Part shown: in pieces, positions 43,899 to 51,933 of the stretch
How positions within the stretch are numbered: position 1 is the stretch's first letter
Layout: each line of letters opens with the position of its first letter
NCBI RefSeq assembly: GCF_900119145.1
Contig: NZ_FPIY01000001.1
Coordinates: forward strand, 62,001-126,000
Direction: 5' to 3'
Length of the DNA stretch: 64,000 nt
DNA from: Cellulophaga fucicola
Lineage (GTDB): Bacteria; Bacteroidota; Bacteroidia; Flavobacteriales; Flavobacteriaceae
Program-made: the position numbers and the translations under genes
Notes under the pieces: generated by a model
Database searches by the model: none
What the model saw: the letters and a program-made list of their open reading frames with translations, nothing else
What the model was told of the DNA's origin: nothing

Positions 43899-44855
43899 AT
43901 GTCAGATACAATAGAAAGAATTAAATGTCTTATTATAGGTTCTGGACCAGCAGGATACACAGCGGCAATTTATGCAGCTAGAGCAGATTTAAAACCTGTT
44001 ATGTATACAGGTATGGAGCCAGGTGGGCAATTAACAACTACTACAGAAGTAGATAATTTCCCAGGGTATCCAGAAGGTATAGACGGACCAACAATGATGA
44101 CGCAATTGCAAACGCAAGCAGAACGTTTTGGTACAGAGGTTAGAATAGGTATGGTAACTGCTGTAGATTTTAATAAAACAGTTGGTGGTATACACAAGGT
44201 AACTGTAGATAATTCTAAAACAATAGAAGCAGAAACTGTAATTATTTCTACAGGTGCTACAGCTAAATATTTAGGTTTAGAAAGTGAGCAACGTTTGCGT
44301 GGAGGTGGAGTATCTGCATGTGCTGTTTGTGATGGTTTCTTTTACAAAGGTCAAGATGTAGCTATAGTTGGTGCAGGAGATACTGCAGCAGAAGAAGCAT
44401 CTTACTTAGCTAATATTTGTAAAAATGTTACAATGTTAGTTCGTAAGGATGAAATGAGAGCTTCTAAAGCTATGCAACATAGAGTAAATAGTATTTCTAA
44501 TATTACTGTAAAATACAATACAGAAGTAGACGAAGTATTAGGAGAACAAGTTGTAGAAGGTTTACGTATGGTAAATAACAAAACGCAAGAAAAAGAAGAT
44601 ATTGCTATTACAGGTCTTTTTATAGCAATAGGTCATAAACCTAACACAGATATATTTAAAGGTCAGTTAGATATGGATGAAACTGGTTATTTAATTACAG
44701 AAGGTAAATCTACTAAAACAAATTTACCAGGTGTATTTGCTAGTGGAGATGTACAAGATAAAGAATACAGACAAGCAGTTACTGCTGCAGGTACTGGTTG
44801 TATGGCTGCATTAGATGCAGAACGTTACTTAGCTGCTGTAGAAGAAATAGCATAA
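43899..44855 (+). CDS. trxB: Thioredoxin-disulfide reductase
   Basis: 318 residues, a standard TrxB. FAD-binding GSGPAGYTAAIYAARA (residues about 12-27), redox pair Cys141-Ala-Val-Cys144 in SACAVCDGFFYKG, NADPH-binding GAGDTAAEEASYL, and ATG-type terminal motif GVFASGDVQDKEYRQAVTAAGTG. It reduces thioredoxin with NADPH in the cytoplasm. Its terminator lies beyond the stop inside the end of the convergent gene. Confidence 0.97.
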   Translation: MSDTIERIKCLIIGSGPAGYTAAIYAARADLKPVMYTGMEPGGQLTTTTEVDNFPGYPEGIDGPTMMTQLQTQAERFGTEVRIGMVTAVDFNKTVGGIHKVTVDNSKTIEAETVIISTGATAKYLGLESEQRLRGGGVSACAVCDGFFYKGQDVAIVGAGDTAAEEASYLANICKNVTMLVRKDEMRASKAMQHRVNSISNITVKYNTEVDEVLGEQVVEGLRMVNNKTQEKEDIAITGLFIAIGHKPNTDIFKGQLDMDETGYLITEGKSTKTNLPGVFASGDVQDKEYRQAVTAAGTGCMAALDAERYLAAVEEIA

Positions 44856-44867
44856 GTATACTATATT

Positions 44868-45914
44868 TTATAAATTATAAAGGGTATTGATAAGTGTAAT
44901 AAGCTTATTAATATCCTTTTTTTTATGATGAGCGCTTAGCACAATGCGGCTCATAGTAGGTGAATCCTTGTCTGGATAATTAAAACTCGTAACTATTATA
45001 TTATGCTTTTCTAAATAAGTAGTTATTTTTTGATCATTGTATGTAAATGCTGCGTGGTTTGGCATATAGCTAAATTTATCTTTAGTCTGTATACCTTCTA
45101 AAAACAGTAAAATATGTTGTTGTAATTTTTTTTGTCTTTTTGTATAAATAGCATCAGCATTTAATAAAGTAGCTAAGTTTGCAGGTGTAGCTGGACTAGC
45201 ACCTCCAAAAAAGGCTGTATTTTTTAATTCTTCTATTCTTTTGCTGCCTCCAAAAATAGCTCCTGCTTGTATTGCAAATCCTTTGCCTAAAGAGGAGCAT
45301 ACTAGTAATTCTTTAGGCTTTAATTCTTTTAATTGAGAGTAACAACCAGCTCCATTGTTTAACGATAAGCCTAGTGCGTGCGAGTCATCCGCAACTACTA
45401 TAATTTTATCTAAAGGAAGTTTTTGTAAGCCAATAAAGCTAGGGTAATTTAGACCGTTAAAATCTATACTGTCTAAAAATATTACAGGCGGTATATTACT
45501 TATTTTTAAATAATTGTCTATAGCATTTGCTAACTCTTTATATGTGGTGTAATTTTTTGTTTTTTGTTGATGTAACGCAATATGCGAGTTTGGAGCATAA
45601 AATAAACTATGACCTTCCGATTTAAAATAATCACATACCAATTGCCCTGCTAAGTAGCCAGAAGAAACAGTTACACAAGCTTCACTATTTACAATTTTAG
45701 CTAAGTATTTTTCGGCTTTATCATAAACAGATATTTTAATATTAGATTTTCTTGAGGCTCCATAATTGGTGCCATATTTTTTAATATTATCTATATATAC
45801 TTTTAAAAACTGTTTGTGTTGTTGCAAGCCTAAATAGGCAGTGCCTCCAAAATATAGTTTTTTGGAGGCATCTACCGTAATTTTTCTACCAGGGAAAGAA
45901 GTAACATTTGTCAT
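44868..45914 (-). CDS. PLP-dependent alpha-oxoamine synthase-like aminotransferase
   Basis: 348 residues, fold-type I PLP enzyme of the 8-amino-7-oxononanoate synthase/KBL group. Visible: YGTNYGASRKSN (substrate Arg region), ACVTVSSGYLAGQL, the PLP-phosphate/ring segment VVADDSHALGLS, and the Schiff-base Lys in SSLGKGFAIQAG. It is shorter than KBL/BioF (about 390). The ATG overlaps the stop of the dipeptide epimerase gene (TAATG), so the two are made together. No biotin genes nearby, so an acyl-CoA plus amino acid condensation of unknown specificity, possibly linked to peptidoglycan-derived amino acids, is the best guess. Confidence 0.82.
   Translation of the reverse strand: MTNVTSFPGRKITVDASKKLYFGGTAYLGLQQHKQFLKVYIDNIKKYGTNYGASRKSNIKISVYDKAEKYLAKIVNSEACVTVSSGYLAGQLVCDYFKSEGHSLFYAPNSHIALHQQKTKNYTTYKELANAIDNYLKISNIPPVIFLDSIDFNGLNYPSFIGLQKLPLDKIIVVADDSHALGLSLNNGAGCYSQLKELKPKELLVCSSLGKGFAIQAGAIFGGSKRIEELKNTAFFGGASPATPANLATLLNADAIYTKRQKKLQQHILLFLEGIQTKDKFSYMPNHAAFTYNDQKITTYLEKHNIIVTSFNYPDKDSPTMSRIVLSAHHKKKDINKLITLINTLYNL
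44881..44924 (+). terminator. Strand-specific terminator of trxB inside the neighbouring coding region
   Basis: 14-bp stem AGGGTATTGATAAG / CTTATTAATATCCT with two G-T pairs, then eight T, 26 nt after the trxB stop. It lies within the last codons of the convergent gene. In the opposite transcript the two wobble positions become A-C mismatches, so it should act on trxB transcription only. Confidence 0.78.
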
Positions 45915-46924
45915 TATAGCAATGTAATGCCAGAACCTCCTTGACTCGGGAAAATAAGATTTCCGTTTGGTTCTATTTCTATTCCTTTTGCAATGTCTTT
46001 ACTTAAAAGCATAGCACCATCCATATCTACATAATCTAATTGAGGTGTTAATTGTGCTATGGCAGATATACCAACAGAAGATTCCGTCATGCAACCAACC
46101 ATAACTTTTAACCCTAGCTCTTTTCCTTTTTTTATCATTCTAAGAGCAGGAGTTAAACCACCACATTTGGTAAGTTTAATGTTTATGCCATTAAAGTGGT
46201 AACCACATTTTTCTACATCAGACTCAACAATACAACTTTCGTCTGCAATAACAGGTAAAACACTAGCGTGCATTACTTTTTCCATTCCTGTCCAGTCATC
46301 TGCTTTTAAAGGTTGTTCTAAAAACTCTACGCCTAATTTTTTAAGTTCTGGAGCGTAACTTATAGTTTCTTCTGCTGTCCAGGCGCAATTTGCATCAATC
46401 CTAAAAATAGCATCAGAATGTTTTCTAAGTTCTTTAACAATAGCAACATCTTGGTTTGTTCCTAGTTTTATTTTATAAATAGGCCAAGGTTGTTCTTTCA
46501 TTTTAGCAACCATATTTTCTATAGAATCTATGCCTATTGTAAAATTTGTAATAGGGTAGGTGCTATTATCTGTATTCCAGATTTTGTAAAGTGGTTTATT
46601 TAAAAGTTTACCATATAAATCGTGCGCAGCTAAATCTAGAGCACAAATAGCAAAGTTGCTTAGTTGTTGTTGTATTAAAAATTGATTGAAATCTTCTGAT
46701 GTAGTAAAATTATAATTCTCTATTGCTGTACGTATGCCTTCAATTTCTTTTTGCATACTCTCAAAAGTGATCTTATAATAAGGGTTGGCAGTAGCTTCAC
46801 CATAACCTGTTTTATCATTTAAACCAAGACTAACCACCATACTATCTTGAAAATTGTGCGACTCTCTAGAGATGCTAAATGTATGTTTTAGGGGAAGCAC
46901 ATACTTTGTTAAGGTTAAATTCAT
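45914..46924 (-). CDS. Dipeptide epimerase (enolase superfamily, L-Ala-D/L-Glu epimerase-like)
   Basis: 336 residues, muconate-lactonizing-enzyme type of the enolase superfamily. Catalytic features: first Lys in YKIKLG, metal ligands in RIDANCAW, FLEQPL and ADESC, and the second catalytic Lys in NIKLTKCGG. The Kx-K and the terminal DMDGAMLLS are typical of dipeptide epimerases, which act on L-Ala-D-Glu from murein turnover or on other dipeptides. Expected to be cytoplasmic. Coupled to the PLP enzyme by a TAATG overlap. Confidence 0.9.
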   Translation of the reverse strand: MNLTLTKYVLPLKHTFSISRESHNFQDSMVVSLGLNDKTGYGEATANPYYKITFESMQKEIEGIRTAIENYNFTTSEDFNQFLIQQQLSNFAICALDLAAHDLYGKLLNKPLYKIWNTDNSTYPITNFTIGIDSIENMVAKMKEQPWPIYKIKLGTNQDVAIVKELRKHSDAIFRIDANCAWTAEETISYAPELKKLGVEFLEQPLKADDWTGMEKVMHASVLPVIADESCIVESDVEKCGYHFNGINIKLTKCGGLTPALRMIKKGKELGLKVMVGCMTESSVGISAIAQLTPQLDYVDMDGAMLLSKDIAKGIEIEPNGNLIFPSQGGSGITLL

Positions 46925-46953
46925 ATCAGTATTTAAATTTATACTAATATACT

Positions 46954-46989
46954 AAGGCCAACCTTGTAAACAAAACAAGATTGGCCTTA
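46954..46989 (-). terminator. Terminator of the DUF2807 gene
   Basis: On the minus strand the arms AAGGCCAATCTTGT / ACAAGGTTGGCCTT pair fully with one wobble; the T-run is weak. In the plus direction there is one mismatch. Confidence 0.65.
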
Positions 46990-47014
46990 TTAAAACTATT
47001 TTAACGTCTTTACT

Positions 47015-47731
47015 TTATCTCTTTTTTACGCTTCCAGAAGAAGATTTATTTTTTTTAACAGTAGCATTACCCGTATACAATATATCTGCTCCGCTGCTGG
47101 CATCTGCAATTAAAGAATCTGACACATCTACGCTAATGTCTGCTCCGCTACTAGCATCTGCATCACAGTTTTTTGTTTTTAACTCACGAGCATCAATATC
47201 AGAACCGCTACTAGCATTTACGGTTAAGTTATTTGTTTTGCCACTTAACTTAATATCTGCGCCACTACTGCAATCTGCGTTTACAGAGTTTGCTACTAAA
47301 GCAATTTGTATATCAGCTCCGCTACTAGCATTTAAATCAATTTCATCAGCTTCTATCTGTGATTCTGAATTTAAGTCGGCACCACTAGAACTATACAAAG
47401 CAGTAATAACAGGTAGTGTAACGTGTACATTTTTTGTAGCTCTACCAATGTTTTCAATAGCGTGTATTTTAAGTTTGCCATCTTTAACGTCTGTACCAAT
47501 TAGGTCTATAACATTTTCATCTGCTTCTACTCTTATACTAAATTCTTTTGCTTGTGTTACATAAACATTAATGCCTTCTGATGCTGAAATGCGATCAAAA
47601 CTGTTTGTAATTTCACGATTCTGCTCTGTTAACTCGCCATTTCCTTTTTTTCCGTCTCCAAAGTTAAAAGAGCAAGAGCTTAACAGTAAACTTATTACTA
47701 ATGCGATTGTGATTTTAGATAGTGTTGTCAT
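47015..47731 (-). CDS. Head-GIN/DUF2807 autotransporter-like lipoprotein
   Basis: 238 residues, lipobox ISLLLSSCSF. The mature part is a DUF2807 (head GIN) right-handed beta-helix with a striking periodic SSGADI motif: ALYSSSGADLNSE, NASSGADIQIAL, DCSSGADIKLS, NASSGSDIDAR, DASSGADISVD, DASSGADILYTG, one per turn. It is the last gene of the PadR-PspC cluster but has its own putative promoter with LytTR-type repeats (47796-47826). Envelope-stress related by context; binding partner unknown. Confidence 0.9.
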   Translation of the reverse strand: MTTLSKITIALVISLLLSSCSFNFGDGKKGNGELTEQNREITNSFDRISASEGINVYVTQAKEFSIRVEADENVIDLIGTDVKDGKLKIHAIENIGRATKNVHVTLPVITALYSSSGADLNSESQIEADEIDLNASSGADIQIALVANSVNADCSSGADIKLSGKTNNLTVNASSGSDIDARELKTKNCDADASSGADISVDVSDSLIADASSGADILYTGNATVKKNKSSSGSVKKR

Positions 47732-47755
47732 AATTGTTGTTTTTGATTGATGATG

Positions 47756-47763
47756 TAAAAGTC
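47756..47763 (-). promoter_or_regulatory. Weak -7-like element of the DUF2807 gene
   Basis: GACTTTTA on the minus strand, 32 bp after the downstream LytTR-type repeat; poor match to TAnnTTTG, as expected for an activated promoter. Equivalent elements at the two other sites stand at the same distance. Confidence 0.4.
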
Positions 47764-47795
47764 TATAAATGATAGTGTTATTTCTAAAAAGATAG

Positions 47796-47826
47796 ACTCA
47801 ATTGTTATTTTTTGATACTGAATTGT
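47796..47826 (-). promoter_or_regulatory. Putative LytTR-type operator (copy A), DUF2807 promoter
   Basis: On the minus strand two direct repeats ACAATTCAGT (47826-47817) and ACAATTGAGT (47805-47796), 21 bp start to start, 11-bp A/T spacer. Each fits the described LytTR target [TA][AC][CA]GTTN[AG][TG] at 8 of 9 positions. It lies between the PspC stop and the DUF2807 start, 65 nt from the latter. Confidence 0.6.
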
Positions 47827-47831
47827 ATGTT

Positions 47832-49565
47832 TTAATTTTTTGAAGCTTCAATACGTGCTCCATTTTCGTCTATTTTAATATTTAAAGAACTCTCATTTCC
47901 ATTAATTTTAATATTAACGCCTTCTTCGTCCACAGATAGTTTTGTCTCTTTTTCAAATTCATCTGCTTCTTCTTCAATAATGTCTTCACTTGGACAATCT
48001 AAACAATCTAAAACTCCTTGCTTATTCATAACCCAAGTATAATCTTTTACCTCAGATCTGTAAATTTCTTCTTTGTATGATGTGTGCCAGCCAATGTTAT
48101 GCGTATCGGCATCATAATCAAACTTAATAATAACACCTTTAGGAATGTAAAGGGTAATATTAACCTCTTGGTCTCTAATTTTACTTTTAGGATCTAGCAT
48201 TAAAAAGTTATCTAAAACTACTTTATTATCTAATACTTGGTAGTTGTATTCTATAGTTTTAGCTCTGTCTCTAGCCTCATCAAAAGAACTGCCTTGAGAT
48301 ACTTTTTGTATTTTAATTCGTGCTATATCATCATTAGACCTAACAATATCAAAGATAAAATCGTTATCTAGTAACAGTTTTTTTCCGTTTTCATCTAAAG
48401 TAAATGTCATTCCATTAATTCTAAAATTTTCTGGTCTGTCATAGTTTTTACTGGTTCTAGTAGAAATATATAACGTATCTAAAGGCTGTGTAAAGTTTAA
48501 TACTTCTGTTTTATTAACACTGCCCTTGTACATATTAGCAGTAGCTTCTTTAATACCAACAATTGTTAAACCTATAATAGCAGCTAACCAAACACCAAAC
48601 AATGTTATTTTTGCTATTGTACCAATAGATTTTAAGTTAGATACAACAATTTTTAATCCTAAATAAAGTAGAAAGAAAAATGGTATTGCTACAGCAAAAA
48701 ATGTTAATAATGATATAAGCCAAATTGGTGCGCTTGTACTGTTAACTATACTATATATAGGTGTGTTATTAATAACAAACGCATCTGTAAAACCCGCGGT
48801 AAACAGGCCAATAAAAGTGCCTATTACTACAGCGCCACCAATTAGGATAAAAAATACACCTATAATTTTACCAATACTCTTAAAAATGAAATTAAAGATG
48901 GTTCCAATTGCATCAAAAAAAGCCTGAATCCCAGTTTTAAATTTGCCGCTTGCTTTGTTGTAATCTGCATTTTTTACTTTATCTGTAACAGAGTTAAAAC
49001 TTTCCTTAACAGTACGCTCTATATTGCTAATGTTAATAGACTCACCACGCATATCTAATTTTTGCGAAGTTGTCTTTGCTTCAGGAATTAAAAATAATAA
49101 CAGAATGTATATTACTATAAATCCACTAAATGTTGCCAATGTTAGTACAACCCATAACAAGCGAACCCACCAAGGATTTATGCCTAAATAGTGTGCCATA
49201 CCAGCAGATATACCGCCAATATATTTGTTATCTGTATCTCTATATAATTTTTTTGTTTTAGATTTTGATGCAGATGCTTCTTCATCCTCAAAAATTTCTT
49301 CGTCTACACGGTAATCTTCAGGTTGCCCCATAACAGCGATAACGTCTTCTACGTCTGTTTTGGTAATTACCTGCTGTTCGTTTTTAATTTTTTCTTGAAA
49401 AAGCTCTGCTATTCGTCCTTCTATATCAGAAATAATTTCGTCACTACCAGGTCCGTTATTTAAAGATTGTTTTATTGCTTTTAAATAGGTGTCTAGTTTG
49501 CGATATGCATCTTCGTCTATATGAAAGAATAAGTTGGCCAAGTTTATATTTATAGTCTTATTCAT
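47832..49565 (-). CDS. PspC-domain membrane protein
   Basis: 577 residues. Order: cytoplasmic N terminus with a helical segment (HIDEDAYRKLDTYLKAIKQSL), a PspC domain at about 108-165 (YRDTDNKYIGGISAGMAHYLGINPWWVRLLWVVL), four to five further hydrophobic helices (about 225-350), and a periplasmic beta-rich, acidic C-terminal domain (about 370-577). PspC proteins take part in phage-shock/envelope stress responses. It overlaps the padR gene by 8 nt and precedes the DUF2807 gene; the trio is a recurring Bacteroidota cluster. Confidence 0.9.
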   Translation of the reverse strand: MNKTININLANLFFHIDEDAYRKLDTYLKAIKQSLNNGPGSDEIISDIEGRIAELFQEKIKNEQQVITKTDVEDVIAVMGQPEDYRVDEEIFEDEEASASKSKTKKLYRDTDNKYIGGISAGMAHYLGINPWWVRLLWVVLTLATFSGFIVIYILLLFLIPEAKTTSQKLDMRGESINISNIERTVKESFNSVTDKVKNADYNKASGKFKTGIQAFFDAIGTIFNFIFKSIGKIIGVFFILIGGAVVIGTFIGLFTAGFTDAFVINNTPIYSIVNSTSAPIWLISLLTFFAVAIPFFFLLYLGLKIVVSNLKSIGTIAKITLFGVWLAAIIGLTIVGIKEATANMYKGSVNKTEVLNFTQPLDTLYISTRTSKNYDRPENFRINGMTFTLDENGKKLLLDNDFIFDIVRSNDDIARIKIQKVSQGSSFDEARDRAKTIEYNYQVLDNKVVLDNFLMLDPKSKIRDQEVNITLYIPKGVIIKFDYDADTHNIGWHTSYKEEIYRSEVKDYTWVMNKQGVLDCLDCPSEDIIEEEADEFEKETKLSVDEEGVNIKINGNESSLNIKIDENGARIEASKN

Positions 49566-49902
49566 TGTTCGTTTTTTTTGAGTTGGTAACTAGGTTAACG
49601 GCATTTCTTAGTTCGTCCCAGGTGGTATTTAATTCGGTTAAAAAATTTTCTCCTGTTTTTGTAAGGCCATAATATTTTCTTGGAGGCCCAGAAGTAGACT
49701 CTTCCCAACGATAGGTTAGTAGTCCTGCATTTTTTAATCTTGTTAATAATGGGTAAATAGTGCCTTCTACAACTAGCATTTTGGCATCTTTTAATGTGGA
49801 AAGAATTTCAGAAGTATACTTATCTTCTCCCTTTAATATAGAGAGAATACAATACTCTAGAACACCTTTACGCATTTGTGCTTTTGTGTTTTCTATCTTC
49901 AT
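49558..49902 (-). CDS. PadR family transcriptional regulator
   Basis: 114 residues, small PadR: MRKGVLEYCILSILKGEDKYTSEILSTLKDAKMLVVEGTIYPLLTRLKNAGLLTYRWEES is the winged helix, ending with a short dimerisation helix. It probably represses its own operon (padR-pspC and perhaps DUF2807). A perfect inverted repeat 15 nt upstream of the start and a good promoter further upstream support local control. It overlaps the pspC start by 8 nt, so the two are co-translated. Confidence 0.93.
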   Translation of the reverse strand: MKIENTKAQMRKGVLEYCILSILKGEDKYTSEILSTLKDAKMLVVEGTIYPLLTRLKNAGLLTYRWEESTSGPPRKYYGLTKTGENFLTELNTTWDELRNAVNLVTNSKKTNNE

Positions 49903-49916
49903 AGTTTAGATATTCT

Positions 49917-49936
49917 GTTTTGATGACCCTCAAAAC
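49917..49936. promoter_or_regulatory. Inverted repeat before padR, candidate operator
   Basis: GTTTTGA - 6 bp - TCAAAAC, extendable outward to nine paired bases (one wobble), 15 nt before the padR ATG. It may be a PadR binding site or an RNA hairpin near the translation start; it does not show the usual PadR ATGT/ACAT ends. Confidence 0.4.
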
Positions 49937-50028
49937 GGGTGTTAATTGATATGATGAACAAACTCCGCTGAATTATTTTGTAATAGAATTGATTAAGTTC
50001 TATAATCCTAACTTGTTAGTATCTTATA

Positions 50029-50060
50029 CAAATATATGTCTTTAAAAAGGTATTATGCAA
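50029..50060 (-). promoter_or_regulatory. Promoter of the padR-pspC operon
   Basis: On the minus strand TTG (50060-50058), 21-bp spacer, TATATTTG (50036-50029), a full bacteroidete promoter match. The leader would be about 120 nt long. Confidence 0.68.
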
Positions 50061-50143
50061 AACATAGTACTAAAAATTAACTTTAATTTAACATTTCTAC
50101 TTTCAACTATTTTCAATACTTTTATAAAAATTATAAAACTAGA

Positions 50144-50599
50144 ATGGCAAAAAGCACATTAAAATACAACGTATTTAATTTTTTTAAGTTACCCTCTGCT
50201 TGGTGGTGTGGCGTACGTTTACAGCATATAGATACTACCAAAGCAGTGGTAACAGTTAAGCACAGATGGTTTAACCAAAACCCATTTAATTCTATGTTTT
50301 GGGCAGTACAAGGTATGGCTGCAGAATACGCAACAGGAATTATGGTTATAGACCAAATTGAGAAAAGTGGCAAAAAAATATCTATGTTAGTTGCTAGTAA
50401 TAATGCAACATTTACTAAAAAAGCCACAGGAAGAATTACGTTTACCTGTGAAGACGGACATTTAATAGAAGACGCAATTGCTAAAACCGTAGCAACAGGA
50501 GAAGGACAAATTTTTACAATGAAATCTGTTGGTGTTAATAAAGATGGTGTTGTGGTATCTACCTTTAATTTTGATTGGACTATACGTTTAAGAAAGTAA
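50144..50599 (+). CDS. DUF4442 hotdog-fold thioesterase-like protein
   Basis: 151 residues, hotdog fold of the DUF4442 (YiiD-C-like) type: FFKLPSAWWCGVRLQHIDTTKAVVTVKHRWFNQNPFNSMFWAVQGMAAEYATG. The N-P-F-x-S-M-F-W-A segment at the start of the long helix is typical. Relatives hydrolyse acyl-CoA thioesters; substrate unknown. Followed after 71 nt by the AIM24-like gene on the same strand. Confidence 0.87.
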   Translation: MAKSTLKYNVFNFFKLPSAWWCGVRLQHIDTTKAVVTVKHRWFNQNPFNSMFWAVQGMAAEYATGIMVIDQIEKSGKKISMLVASNNATFTKKATGRITFTCEDGHLIEDAIAKTVATGEGQIFTMKSVGVNKDGVVVSTFNFDWTIRLRK

Positions 50600-50670
50600 T
50601 TTTTTATTTAAAAATGTAACAACCTATAAATTGTTGCTACCTATTAGTGTCAATCAAAAACAAAAATAAA

Positions 50671-51468
50671 ATGAATGCACACGAAATAGATTACCACATT
50701 TTTGGAGAAGAAATGCAGTATGTAGAAGTAGAACTAGACCCGCAAGAAGCTGTTGTAGCCGAAGCTGGTAGTTTTATGATGATGGATACTGATATAAAAA
50801 TGGACACCATTTTTGGAGACGGATCTAACCAAGACAATAGTGTTTTAGGTAAGATTTTCTCTGCAGGAAAACGAATGTTAACTGGGGAGAGTTTATTTAT
50901 GACAGCCTTTTTAAATATTGGTCAGCATAAAAGAAAAGTAAGTTTTGCTTCTCCTTATCCTGGAAAAATATTAGCAATAGACTTATCTGAGAAAGACGGA
51001 AAATTTATTTGCCAGAAAGATGCATTCTTGTGCGCAGCTAAAGGTGTATCTGTAGGTATAGAATTTTCTAGAAAATTAGGTCGTGGCCTTTTTGGAGGCG
51101 AAGGTTTTATTATGCAAAAACTAGAAGGCGATGGTATGGCATTTGTTCACGCAGGTGGTACTATGGCTAAAAAAGTATTGGCTGCAGGCGAGGTTTTAAA
51201 AGTAGATACGGGTTGTATTGTAGGCTTTTCACAAACTATAGATTACGACGTAGAGTTTGTTGGTGGTATAAAAAATACTGTTTTTGGAGGCGAAGGTTTA
51301 TTCTTTGCAACTTTAAGAGGTCCTGGTACAGTATATATACAATCTTTACCATTTAGCAGGCTTGCAGGCAGAGTATTAGCATCTATTCCTAAAGGCGGAA
51401 AAGACAGGGGAGAAGGTAGCTTATTGGGTGGCTTAGGAGATCTTTTAGATGGTGATAATAGATTTTAA
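50671..51468 (+). CDS. TIGR00266 / AIM24 family protein
   Basis: 265 residues. The family pattern is clear: [23 protein letters not shown] at the front, a Gly-rich [12 protein letters not shown] section, and [27 protein letters not shown] and [28 protein letters not shown] repeats of a double-stranded beta-helix. Bacterial members are of unknown function; the yeast relative acts in mitochondrial inner-membrane organisation. I use the ATG at 50671; the frame extends to a GTG 24 nt earlier. Confidence 0.92.
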   Translation: MNAHEIDYHIFGEEMQYVEVELDPQEAVVAEAGSFMMMDTDIKMDTIFGDGSNQDNSVLGKIFSAGKRMLTGESLFMTAFLNIGQHKRKVSFASPYPGKILAIDLSEKDGKFICQKDAFLCAAKGVSVGIEFSRKLGRGLFGGEGFIMQKLEGDGMAFVHAGGTMAKKVLAAGEVLKVDTGCIVGFSQTIDYDVEFVGGIKNTVFGGEGLFFATLRGPGTVYIQSLPFSRLAGRVLASIPKGGKDRGEGSLLGGLGDLLDGDNRF

Positions 51469-51513
51469 AGGGTTAAGTATATAAAATGAAGTAGAATAGT
51501 TAGCGTTTTTTAA

Positions 51514-51900
51514 CTACAAAAGTTCTAACCAAACAAAGGAGCCAATTGCAAAAAGTAAAGAACCAATTATTAATTTTTTGTTTATACTAGTTTTACTTAA
51601 TAAGGATAAAAAGAACCCCATAATACAACCTGCAATAGCACCTGCAGTACCAAGCCATATGTACAATAATTCTGGCATATTGTGAGAATGAGGTTCTCCG
51701 TTTTGGTAAAACATAGTAAATGTTATTATAGAAGCTAATAAACAGCCCGTAGTAGTATAAAGAATAAAACCTTTTAGTATTGATTTACTTGTAAATAGGA
51801 AAAGACTCTTATCTGTTTTTAACTTATTGGGGTCGTTAGTTTTTATCAAGTATAGTACAGTCAGTATAAATACAATTCCGATTACTACTATTTTCATCAT
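51514..51900 (-). CDS. Four-helix integral membrane protein of unknown function
   Basis: 128 residues, four hydrophobic helices (IVVIGIVFILTVLYLI, GFILYTTTGCLLASIITFTMF, LLYIWLGTAGAIAGCIMGFFLSLL, KLIIGSLLFAIGSFVWLELL). A loop HSHN between helices 2 and 3 has two His. No family recognised. Lies 33 nt after the DacB gene on the same strand and may be co-transcribed. Confidence 0.7.
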   Translation of the reverse strand: MMKIVVIGIVFILTVLYLIKTNDPNKLKTDKSLFLFTSKSILKGFILYTTTGCLLASIITFTMFYQNGEPHSHNMPELLYIWLGTAGAIAGCIMGFFLSLLSKTSINKKLIIGSLLFAIGSFVWLELL

Positions 51901-51933
51901 CGCTATTAAGTCTTTAGTTTTGTCAATATATAA

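Noticed and set aside
44868-45914. Biotin synthesis gene bioF
   Set aside because: Shorter than BioF, different substrate-site residues, and no other biotin genes nearby.
47136-47564. 142-codon frame opposite the DUF2807 gene
   Set aside because: It mirrors the repetitive SSGAD coding sequence on the other strand; the minus-strand protein has a signal peptide and known fold.
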